Shown piece after piece: positions 1 to 5,299 of a stretch of 7,587 nt of DNA (positions within the stretch are counted from its first letter, which is position 1; each line of letters starts with the position of its first letter). Made by a program: the position numbers and the translations under genes. Source of the DNA: an uncultured Oxalobacteraceae bacterium (GTDB lineage Bacteria > Pseudomonadota > Gammaproteobacteria > Burkholderiales > Burkholderiaceae); NCBI GenBank assembly GCA_946479705.1, contig CAMLHI010000091.1, positions 1 through 7,587 of the forward strand, written 5' to 3'. A model generated the notes under the pieces. The model was not told where the DNA came from. It ran no database searches and was given only the letters and a program-made list of their open reading frames with translations.

Positions 1-518
1 TAGATCAGCCCGGCCGTGCTCTCTTTTTCGAGAATGCGCCCGATCATGAAATCGAGCATGCCGTGCTGCAGGCGGTCCAGCAGGATATTGCTGCCCTCCA
101 TGTGCACGCCGATGCGCAGCATGGGCGCCTGCTGCTTGACCTTGGCGATGGCTTGCGGCAGCAGCGCCATGGCGGGCGTCATGATGACGCCGACCTCGAC
201 CTGGCCCGCGAGGCCGGCCTTGAGGGCGACGATGTCGTCGTGCGCCAGCGCCAGGCTGGTCAGGGCCATGCGCGCGTGGCGGATCATGGTTTCGCCGAAC
301 ATGGTCGGCTCCATCCCGCGCGGCAGCCGGTCGAACAGGCGCACATCGAGCATCTCTTCGAGATCCTTGATCTGCTTGGACGCGGCCGGCTGCGTCATGT
401 GCAGTTCTTCGGCGGCCCGATGAATGTTGCGGTGATCGTCCAGCGCGATCAGCAGCAGCAGCTGGCGCGTTTTCAGGCGCGCCTTCAGGAACCAGCCGGG
501 GTTAAGTGTATCCATCAT
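1..518 (-). CDS. LysR-type transcriptional regulator, GbpR-like (3' end beyond window)
   Basis: This is a LysR-family DNA-binding regulator, cut at the left edge after 172 codons; about 300 residues is usual. The N-terminal winged helix-turn-helix is clear at about residues 16-65, with the hallmark run HRAAEELHMTQPAASKQIKD (33-52). The effector-binding domain begins near residue 105 (GQVEVGVIMTP) and continues to the edge (QHGMLDFMIGRI). The text resembles GbpR-type regulators, known from Azospirillum and Agrobacterium to control sugar-binding-protein genes for galactose and arabinose. That likeness is from memory of the family, not a search. Two adjacent in-frame ATGs exist (518 and 515). 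I prefer 518 because the G-rich stretch at 528-532 (GGGGG) sits 9 nt before it. The gene follows the transporter in the same orientation after 121 bp, so it probably regulates those genes and may respond to the imported sugar. The family is certain, the effector is not. Confidence 0.93.
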   Translation of the reverse strand, partial: MMDTLNPGWFLKARLKTRQLLLLIALDDHRNIHRAAEELHMTQPAASKQIKDLEEMLDVRLFDRLPRGMEPTMFGETMIRHARMALTSLALAHDDIVALKAGLAGQVEVGVIMTPAMALLPQAIAKVKQQAPMLRIGVHMEGSNILLDRLQHGMLDFMIGRILEKESTAGLI

Positions 519-538
519 GGAATAATACCCCCATTCTT

Positions 539-564
539 ATCGATAACGTTATAAAAGTATCGAT
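539..564. promoter_or_regulatory. Candidate LysR operator, dyad ATCGATA-N12-TATCGAT
   Basis: A perfect 7-bp inverted repeat (arms 539-545 and 558-564) is separated by 12 bp and lies 21 bp upstream of the LysR start codon. Two shorter perfect palindromes sit inside or overlap it: TTATCGATAA (537-546) and ATAACGTTAT (543-552). The dyad covers the TATAAC box at 548-553, so a protein bound here would be expected to block transcription of the regulator gene. Its GATA/TATC half-sites recur in the dyad upstream of the binding-protein gene. The dyad is seen directly; the operator role is inferred. Confidence 0.45.
548..553 (-). promoter_or_regulatory. Possible -10 box of the LysR gene promoter (TATAAC)
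   Basis: TATAAC on the minus strand matches five of six positions of the sigma-70 -10 consensus. Transcription would begin near position 541, giving a leader of about 22 nt. No good -35 hexamer is visible at 16-19 nt spacing, so the assignment is weak. Confidence 0.3.
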
Positions 565-639
565 CCGGATATCACTTGCACCCGCCGATAGCGTGCTTGA
601 ACATGGTCGGTCCGGTAGTTCGATGGCTCGGGCGCACCA

Positions 640-1596
640 TCAGCTCTTGCGTGCGGCCCCCATGGCCATCAGGCGCTGGACGACGCAGAACACGAACAGC
701 AGCGCGCCGATGACGATCTTGGTCCACCACGAACTGAGCGTGCCGTCGAAGGCGATCAGGGTCTGGATGGTGCCCAGCACCAGCACGCCCGAGAGCGCCC
801 CGGCGATATAGCCGTAACCGCCGGTCAGCAGGGTTCCGCCGATGACCACCGCGGCGATCGCATCGAGTTCGGTGCCCTGCGCGTGCAGGCCGTAACCGGA
901 CAGCATGTAGAACGAGAACAGCACCCCGGCCAGCGCGGCGCAAAAGCCCGAAAAGCCGTACACCAGGATCTTGGTGCGCGCCACCGGCAAGCCCATCATC
1001 AGGGCCGACTGCTCGTTGCCGCCGATGGCGTAGATACCGCGCCCGAAGGCGGTGAAGTGGGCCAGGTACATGGCCAGGCCCAGCATCCCCAGCGCGACCA
1101 TGGCGCTGGGCGACAGGAAGCCGCCCAGGAACGGCACCTGGGTCTGCGACATCGACAGGAACACCGGATTGTCGATGGTGATCGAGTTAATGCTGATCAG
1201 GTAGCACAGGCCGCGCGCCAGGAACATGCCGGCCAGGGTCACGATGAAAGGCTGCAGCTTGAAGTAGTGGATCATGGCGCCCATGGCGCCGCCGAACAGC
1301 GCGCCCAGCACCAGCACCAGGGCGATCACGGCGATCGGATTCCAGTGCGCCACCTGCAGCAGCCAGGCCGAGATCATGGTGGTCAAGGCCAGCACCGAGC
1401 CGACCGACAGGTCGATCCCGCCGGACAGGATCACGAAGCCCATGCCGACCGCCAGCACCAGCAGGAAGGCGTTATCGATCAGCAGGTTCAAGATCACCTG
1501 CACCGACAGGAAGCCCGGGTAGGCCACCCCGCCGATGGCCAGCATGGCGATCAGCAGGACAACCGTCACCAGGGACGTGAAATAGGGCGACTTCAT
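640..1596 (-). CDS. yjfF: Sugar ABC transporter permease, YjfF-like (CUT2 family)
   Basis: A 318-residue inner-membrane permease of the branched-chain/ribose-type family (BPD_transp_2), mostly hydrophobic with about 8-10 membrane segments. Diagnostic stretches are DNAFLLVLAVGMGFVILSGG followed by IDLSVGSVLAL (41-71), FIVTLAGMFLARGL (117-130), ELDAIAAVVIGGTLLTGGYG (243-262) and FDGTLSSWWTKI (283-294). These closely follow E. coli YjfF, one of two permeases of the galactofuranose importer YtfQRT-YjfF. It would pair with the preceding permease to form the translocation channel. The start at 1596 overlaps the stop of the upstream permease as ATGA and is preceded by GGAGG at 1602-1606 with 5-nt spacing, which fixes the start. 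It is last in the transporter operon. The family is certain and the YjfF subgroup very likely. The sugar may be arabinofuranose rather than galactofuranose, given the furanosidase neighbour. Confidence 0.95.
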   Translation of the reverse strand: MKSPYFTSLVTVVLLIAMLAIGGVAYPGFLSVQVILNLLIDNAFLLVLAVGMGFVILSGGIDLSVGSVLALTTMISAWLLQVAHWNPIAVIALVLVLGALFGGAMGAMIHYFKLQPFIVTLAGMFLARGLCYLISINSITIDNPVFLSMSQTQVPFLGGFLSPSAMVALGMLGLAMYLAHFTAFGRGIYAIGGNEQSALMMGLPVARTKILVYGFSGFCAALAGVLFSFYMLSGYGLHAQGTELDAIAAVVIGGTLLTGGYGYIAGALSGVLVLGTIQTLIAFDGTLSSWWTKIVIGALLFVFCVVQRLMAMGAARKS

Positions 1597-2627
1597 GCGG
1601 GCCTCCGCGCGAACATTTGCTTGAATTCGTCCGACTGCGACAGGCAGACCAGGAACACGACGATGGATTTGACGACCATGTTCACTTCCGGCGGCACGCC
1701 GAGCGAATAGATGGTGTAGGTCAGGGTCTGGATGATCAGGGCGCCGATGACACTGCCGACCAGGCTGAATTTACCGCCGGCCAGCGAGGTGCCGCCCAGG
1801 GTCACGGCCAGGATGGCGTCCAGTTCGAGCAGCAGGCCGGCGTTGTTGGCGTCGGCGCTCTTGATGTTCGAGCTGATCATGAGGCCGGCCAGGCCGGCGC
1901 AGGCCGCGCAAAAGATGTACACGAAGACGATCAGGGTCGCGGTCTTGAGGCCCGCCAGACGGGCGGCCACCGGATTGATGCCGACCGCCTGGATGAACAG
2001 GCCCAGGGCGGTACGGCGCATCATGAAGGCCACCAGCGCGAACACCAGCGCCACCACGGTCAGCGAGAACGGCAGGCCGAACAGATAGCCGGCGCCCAGC
2101 ATGAAGAAGGGTTCGTGGTAGACGGTGACGATCTGGCCGTCGGTGAGCAGCTGGGCCAGGCCGCGCCCGGCCACCATCAGGATCAGGGTGGCGACGATCG
2201 GCTGCAGGCCGAGCGAAGCGACCAGGATGCCGTTCCACAGGCCGCACAGCAGGGCCGCGCCCATGCCGGCCGCCATGGCCCACAGCATCGGGGTTTCGGC
2301 TTCCGGGCCGCCGCCGATCAGCATGGCCGCCACGGTGCCCGACAGGGCCACCACGGCGCCGACCGAAATGTCGATGCCGCGCGTGGCGATCACCAGCGTC
2401 ATGCCGATGGCCGCCAGCATCAGCGGGGCGGCGCGGTTGACGATGTCGATCAGGCTGCCGTACAGGTGGCCGTCCTTGATCGTCAGGTGGAAAAAGCCCG
2501 GGATGGTCAACAGGTCGATCAGCAGCAGCACCGCCAGCGCGGCCATCGGCCGGAACAGCGAATGGCGCATCAGCGGGCCGAGCGTAAAGCCGCCCGGCGC
2601 CGCGGTAGTCACAGGCAGGCCGCTCAT
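1593..2627 (-). CDS. ytfT: Sugar ABC transporter permease, YtfT-like (CUT2 family)
   Basis: A 344-residue inner-membrane permease of the BPD_transp_2 family, with a short cytoplasmic N-terminus and then a first membrane segment at about residues 27-44. YtfT-type signatures are LYGSLIDIVNRAAPLMLAAI (55-74), GMTLVIATRGIDISVGAVVA (75-94), LQPIVATLILMVAGRGLAQL (141-160), ADANNAGLLLELDAILAV (258-275) and PPEVNMVVKSIVVF (312-325). Arg83 stands where both E. coli paralogues have Gly (GGIDLSVG), a small departure. The start at 2627 is chosen because it gives a 4-bp ATGA overlap with the ATPase stop and has GGGAG at 2635-2639, 7 nt upstream. The longer in-frame start at 2696 would overlap the ATPase gene by 73 bp and add an arginine-rich tail. 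It likely forms a heterodimer with the next permease. Confidence 0.95.
   Translation of the reverse strand: MSGLPVTTAAPGGFTLGPLMRHSLFRPMAALAVLLLIDLLTIPGFFHLTIKDGHLYGSLIDIVNRAAPLMLAAIGMTLVIATRGIDISVGAVVALSGTVAAMLIGGGPEAETPMLWAMAAGMGAALLCGLWNGILVASLGLQPIVATLILMVAGRGLAQLLTDGQIVTVYHEPFFMLGAGYLFGLPFSLTVVALVFALVAFMMRRTALGLFIQAVGINPVAARLAGLKTATLIVFVYIFCAACAGLAGLMISSNIKSADANNAGLLLELDAILAVTLGGTSLAGGKFSLVGSVIGALIIQTLTYTIYSLGVPPEVNMVVKSIVVFLVCLSQSDEFKQMFARRPA
1602..1606 (-). promoter_or_regulatory. Ribosome-binding site of the yjfF-like gene (GGAGG)
   Basis: A strong Shine-Dalgarno GGAGG lies inside the end of the ytfT-like gene, 5 nt before the ATG at 1596. The gene thus has its own initiation signal as well as the ATGA overlap. 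Confidence 0.7.
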
Positions 2628-4150
2628 GCCGCGTCTCCCGCGATCACTTGCAGCACGCTGCTGTCGTTCAAATCGCCGCGCTGGTATTCGCCGCAAGCCT
2701 TACGGTCGCGCATGATCATCAGGCGGTCGCTGCAGCGCAGCACTTCGGGCAGCTCGGAAGAGATGAACAGAATCGACATCCCCTTCTGGCACAGGGCACT
2801 TACATAATCCATGATTTCCTGCTTGGCGCGCACGTCGATGCCGCGCGTCGGTTCGTCCAGGATCAGCATCTTGGGCTTGGTCACCAGCCAGCGTGCCAGC
2901 AGCACCTTTTGCTGGTTGCCGCCCGAGAGCGATCCGATCGGTGTTTCGATACTGGCTGTCTTCACGCCCAGCCACTTCACATAGTTCTCCGCCATTTCCT
3001 GCTGCTGGCGGAAGGGGATGGCGCGCATCATGCCCAACTGGGCCTGCATCGCCAGGATCACGTTCTCGCGCACCGACAGGGCCAGGATCGCGCCTTCGTG
3101 CTTGCGGTCTTCCGAGCAGAACGCAATGCCGGCCTCGATGGCTTCGCGCGGCGAGCTGAAGGTGCTGTTGTGCTGGCCGATGGCGATGCTGCCGCTGTCG
3201 GCCTTGTCGGCGCCGAACAGCAGGCGCGCCAGTTCGGTACGGCCCGATCCGAGCAGGCCGCACAGGCCCAGCATCTCGCCTTCGTTGACGGTCAGGTCGA
3301 GCGGATTGAGCGCGCCGCGCCGGCCCAGGGCCGAGGCCTTGAGCAGCGGGCCGCCCACCGGCACTTCACGCGCCGCCAGGCCGGCCGCGCCCGGATCTTC
3401 GCTGGTATCGGGCTGGCCGATCATCTTGTTCACCAGCGCCACGCGCGACAGGTCTTTCGCGAGGTACTCGCCTTCGAGCTGGCCGTTGCGCATCACCGTG
3501 ATGCGGTCGGAGATGGCGTAGGTCTGGTCCAGGAAGTGGGTCACGAACAGGATCGCCATACCCTGCGAACGCAGCTTGGAGAGCACGCGGAACAGCAGCT
3601 GCACTTCGGCTTCGTCCAGGCTGGAAGTTGGCTCGTCAAGAATCAGCACGCGCGCCGAAATGTTCAGCGCGCGCGAAATGGCCACCATCTGCTGGATCGC
3701 CAGCGGATAGTGCGACAGCGGCGCGGCCACGTCGATGTCCACCTCGAGCTGCTTGAGCAGCACGGCGGCATCCTTGCGCATGCGCGCCCAGTCGACCATG
3801 CCGAACTTGCGCGGATAACGGCCGATGAAGATATTCTCGGCCACCGACAGGTTCGGGCACAGGTTGACTTCCTGGTACACGGTACTGATCCCCAGGCGCT
3901 GCGCGTCCTGGGTCGAGGTCGGGCGGATCTGCTGCCCTTCCATCGTGATGGTGCCCGACTCCGGCGTATAGACGCCGGTGAGCACCTTGATCAGGGTGGA
4001 TTTGCCGGCACCGTTCTGCCCCATCAGGGTGTGCACTTCGCCGGGGAAAAGGCGCAAGGCGACGTCGCTCAGTGCCTTCACGCCCGGGAACTGCTTGCTA
4101 ATGCCGCGCAACTCCAGTACTGGAGCGGCGGCCTGTGTTGCCTGGTTCAT
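2624..4150 (-). CDS. ytfR: Sugar ABC transporter ATP-binding protein with two NBDs, YtfR-like
   Basis: A 508-residue cytoplasmic ATPase with two fused nucleotide-binding domains, the usual length for CUT2 ATPases (RbsA/MglA/YtfR). In domain 1, Walker A is GQNGAGKST (44-52), the Q-loop region is STVYQEVNLCPN (89-100), Walker B is VLILDEPTSSLD (168-179) and the H-loop is THFLD (His205). Its signature is degenerate (LSHYPLAIQQ, 145-154). In domain 2, the signature is canonical LSGGNQQK (408-415) with Walker B MLILDEPTRGID (428-439). Its Walker A has Arg304 in place of Lys (GLLGSGRTE, 298-306), and SSE replaces the H-loop histidine (464-466). This asymmetry is normal for the family and implies one main hydrolytic site. 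FCSEDRK (344-350) and RENVILAMQAQ (361-371) closely match E. coli YtfR. The ATG at 4150 is chosen because it begins MNQATQAAAPVLELRGISK 19 bp after the binding-protein stop; no strong Shine-Dalgarno is visible. Confidence 0.96.
   Translation of the reverse strand: MNQATQAAAPVLELRGISKQFPGVKALSDVALRLFPGEVHTLMGQNGAGKSTLIKVLTGVYTPESGTITMEGQQIRPTSTQDAQRLGISTVYQEVNLCPNLSVAENIFIGRYPRKFGMVDWARMRKDAAVLLKQLEVDIDVAAPLSHYPLAIQQMVAISRALNISARVLILDEPTSSLDEAEVQLLFRVLSKLRSQGMAILFVTHFLDQTYAISDRITVMRNGQLEGEYLAKDLSRVALVNKMIGQPDTSEDPGAAGLAAREVPVGGPLLKASALGRRGALNPLDLTVNEGEMLGLCGLLGSGRTELARLLFGADKADSGSIAIGQHNSTFSSPREAIEAGIAFCSEDRKHEGAILALSVRENVILAMQAQLGMMRAIPFRQQQEMAENYVKWLGVKTASIETPIGSLSGGNQQKVLLARWLVTKPKMLILDEPTRGIDVRAKQEIMDYVSALCQKGMSILFISSELPEVLRCSDRLMIMRDRKACGEYQRGDLNDSSVLQVIAGDAA
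2635..2639 (-). promoter_or_regulatory. Ribosome-binding site of the ytfT-like gene (GGGAG)
   Basis: GGGAG lies 7 nt before the ATG at 2627, inside the last codons of the ATPase gene. It supports the short start and argues against the long in-frame start at 2696. Confidence 0.65.
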
Positions 4151-4169
4151 GACAAGCCAATTCAGCCAA

Positions 4170-5132
4170 TTAATACTTACGGTTAGGGAGCTCTTTGGCG
4201 GCCACTTCGGCCGGGAACACGCCCTCGACCACGGTGACACGCTTCGGTACCGGTTTGCCGGCGGCGACATCGGCGGCCAGCTGCATCAATTGCGGGCCGA
4301 GCAGCGGATTGCATTCGACCGTCACGTTCAGCTTGCCCGCGACCATGGCCTGGAACGCGCCCTTGACGCCGTCGATCGAGATGACCAGGATATCCTTGCC
4401 CGGTTTCAGGCCGGCTTCCTCGATCGCCTGGATGGCGCCGATGGCCATGTCGTCGTTATGCGCGAACAGCACGTCGATGTTCTTGCCCTGGGCTTTCAGG
4501 AAGGCTTCCATGACTTCCTTGCCCTTGGCGCGGGTGAAGTCGCCGGTCTGCGAACGCACGATTTTGAGCTTCGGATTGGCCTTGATGGCTTCCTCGAAGC
4601 CCTTCTTGCGGTCGATCGCCGGTGCGGCGCCCACGGTGCCCTGCAGTTCGACGACGTTGATGACCGGCTTGTTGATCGAGGCGGAGCGCTCGACCAGCCA
4701 CTTGCCGGCGCGGCGGCCTTCTTCGACGAAGTCCGAACCGATGAACGAGGCGAACAGGGTCGGGTCGCTCACGTTGACGGCGCGGTCGGTCAGGATCACC
4801 GGGATCTTGGCGGCCTTGGCTTCGCGCAGCACGGTTTCCCAGCCCGATTCGACCACTGGCGAGAACGCGATCACGTCCACTTTCTGGGCGATGAAGGAGC
4901 GGATGGCCTTGACCTGGTTTTCCTGGCGCTGCTGGGCGTCGGCGAACTTGAGGGTCACGCCGGCCTTCTTGGCGGCGTCCTTGACCGAGGAGGTATTGGC
5001 GGTGCGCCATTCGCTCTCGGCGCCCACCTGGGAGAAGCCCATCACCAGCGGCTTGGCGGCGATAGCGGGAAAGCTGGCGGCCATGGCACCGACGACGGCG
5101 CTGGCGAGAATCAGTCTACGAGTTTGAAACAT
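4170..5132 (-). CDS. ytfQ: Periplasmic sugar-binding protein of furanose-type ABC importer, YtfQ-like
   Basis: A 320-residue periplasmic solute-binding protein of the Peripla_BP_4 (ribose/galactose) family. A signal peptide is plain: MFQTRRLILASAVVGAMAAS then FPAIA, with likely cleavage after residue 25 or 26. The mature protein opens KPLVMGFSQVGAESEWR (27-43). It then carries QENQVKAIRSFIAQKVDVIA (70-89), the binding-cleft segment PVILTDRAV (111-119), NVVELQGTVGAAPAIDRKKG (159-178), QTGDFTRAKGKEVME (195-209) and FAHNDDMAIGAIQAIEEAGL (223-242). These blocks are nearly those of E. coli YtfQ, which binds galactofuranose; related Shewanella proteins have been assigned to arabinose uptake. The start at 5132 is preferred over 5156 because AGGAG lies 6 nt before it and it begins a normal signal peptide. 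First gene of the transporter operon. The likely ligand here is L-arabinofuranose, inferred from the adjacent furanosidase gene; galactofuranose remains possible. Confidence 0.95.
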   Translation of the reverse strand: MFQTRRLILASAVVGAMAASFPAIAAKPLVMGFSQVGAESEWRTANTSSVKDAAKKAGVTLKFADAQQRQENQVKAIRSFIAQKVDVIAFSPVVESGWETVLREAKAAKIPVILTDRAVNVSDPTLFASFIGSDFVEEGRRAGKWLVERSASINKPVINVVELQGTVGAAPAIDRKKGFEEAIKANPKLKIVRSQTGDFTRAKGKEVMEAFLKAQGKNIDVLFAHNDDMAIGAIQAIEEAGLKPGKDILVISIDGVKGAFQAMVAGKLNVTVECNPLLGPQLMQLAADVAAGKPVPKRVTVVEGVFPAEVAAKELPNRKY

Positions 5133-5138
5133 GTATGT

Positions 5139-5143
5139 CTCCT
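5139..5143 (-). promoter_or_regulatory. Ribosome-binding site of the ytfQ-like gene (AGGAG)
   Basis: CAGGAG followed by ACATAC precedes the ATG at 5132, so AGGAG has 6-nt spacing. This decides the start; the ATG at 5156 has nothing similar and would put extra polar residues before the signal peptide. Confidence 0.8.
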
Positions 5144-5173
5144 GTGAGTTTTCCACTATTTCCTATATCGCTA

Positions 5174-5203
5174 ATGGTAGGAGAAAGTGGCATATCGAAC
5201 CAA
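5174..5203 (-). promoter_or_regulatory. Candidate promoter of the transporter operon (TTGGTT-N18-TACCAT)
   Basis: The minus strand reads TTGGTT (5203-5198), an 18-nt spacer, then TACCAT (5179-5174). Each box matches four of six sigma-70 consensus positions, as expected for a promoter needing an activator. Transcription would start near 5167 and leave a leader of about 35 nt. An alternative -10 is GATAAT (5240-5235), which is closer to consensus but has no matching -35. Confidence 0.35.
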
Positions 5204-5220
5204 TCACTTTTTTGCCTGAA

Positions 5221-5242
5221 GGGATATCGAAAATATTATCCC
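5221..5242. promoter_or_regulatory. Candidate LysR operator, dyad GGGATA-N10-TATCCC
   Basis: A perfect 6-bp inverted repeat with arms at 5221-5226 and 5237-5242 and an AT-rich 10-bp spacer. Its centre lies about 64 bp upstream of the start site implied by the candidate promoter, the usual place of a LysR recognition site. The half-sites share GATA/TATC with the dyad upstream of the LysR gene. The dyad is seen directly; the binding protein is inferred. Confidence 0.45.
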
Positions 5243-5260
5243 CTATAACTGGCGAAAGCG

Positions 5261-5280
5261 GGAACCGCACTGAGCGGTCC
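5261..5280 (-). terminator. Hairpin after the glycosidase gene, weak terminator candidate
   Basis: The minus strand reads GGACCGC, a five-base loop (TCAGT), then GCGGTTCC, giving a stem of seven pairs (with a wobble or a one-base bulge). It starts about 20 bp after the glycosidase stop. It is followed by CCGCTTTCGCC rather than a U-run, so as an intrinsic terminator it is poor; it may only attenuate transcription or protect the mRNA end. Confidence 0.3.
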
Positions 5281-5299
5281 ACGCCTTCGACGACGCCGG

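Larger units (their letters stand above)
519..639 (-). promoter_or_regulatory. Intergenic region between yjfF-like permease gene and LysR gene
   Basis: This 121-bp gap follows the last transporter stop codon. The half nearest the LysR gene is AT-rich against a GC-rich background and holds overlapping palindromes, a possible -10 box (TATAAC, 548-553) and a G-rich ribosome-binding stretch (528-532). I see no convincing stem plus U-tract terminator after the permease, so some read-through into the LysR gene is possible alongside its own promoter. Confidence 0.55.
5133..5299 (-). promoter_or_regulatory. Regulatory intergenic region upstream of the transporter operon
   Basis: The 167 bp between the glycosidase stop and the binding-protein start are AT-rich compared with the genes. 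Read along the minus strand they hold a GC-rich hairpin (5261-5280), a 22-bp dyad (5221-5242), three CGATAT hexamers (minus-strand 5' ends at 5229, 5197 and 5170), a candidate -35/-10 pair (5198-5203 and 5174-5179) and a strong ribosome-binding site. The spacing suggests an activator-dependent promoter under the LysR regulator, separate from transcription of the glycosidase gene. Confidence 0.6.

Noticed and set aside
521..533. Shared G-run box (GGGG flanked by A/T) in both intergenic regions
   Set aside because: Only the CCCC core and flanking A aligned; the A/T positions differed at nearly every base, and at this site the run doubles as the ribosome-binding stretch.
63..554. Plus-strand open frame (163 codons) opposite the LysR gene
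   Set aside because: Antisense shadow of a clear winged-helix regulator; runs through the regulator's own promoter region.
883..1710. Plus-strand open frame (275 codons) opposite the yjfF-like permease
   Set aside because: Same antisense composition, spans the junction of two real genes, and has no supporting ribosome-binding site or domain.
1617..2807. Plus-strand open frame (396 codons) opposite the ytfT-like permease
   Set aside because: Dominated by Gln, His, Asp, Gly and Arg with no recognisable domain. The minus strand encodes an intact permease with conserved motifs.
2648..4186. Long plus-strand open frame (512 codons) opposite the ATPase gene
   Set aside because: It is the antisense of a clear ATPase with all ABC motifs. 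Its translation is His/Gln/Arg/Ala-rich low-complexity text, typical of antisense frames in GC-rich DNA.
4151..4270. Alternative upstream start for the ATPase at 4270
   Set aside because: Would overlap the binding-protein gene by about 100 bp and add 40 residues not seen in the family.
4195..5127. Plus-strand open frame (310 codons) opposite the binding-protein gene
   Set aside because: Ser/Thr/Ala-rich antisense text; the minus strand encodes an intact YtfQ-like protein with signal peptide.
5133..5156. Alternative upstream start for the binding protein at 5156
   Set aside because: Adds a polar extension ahead of a normal signal peptide and would include the AGGAG site inside the coding region.
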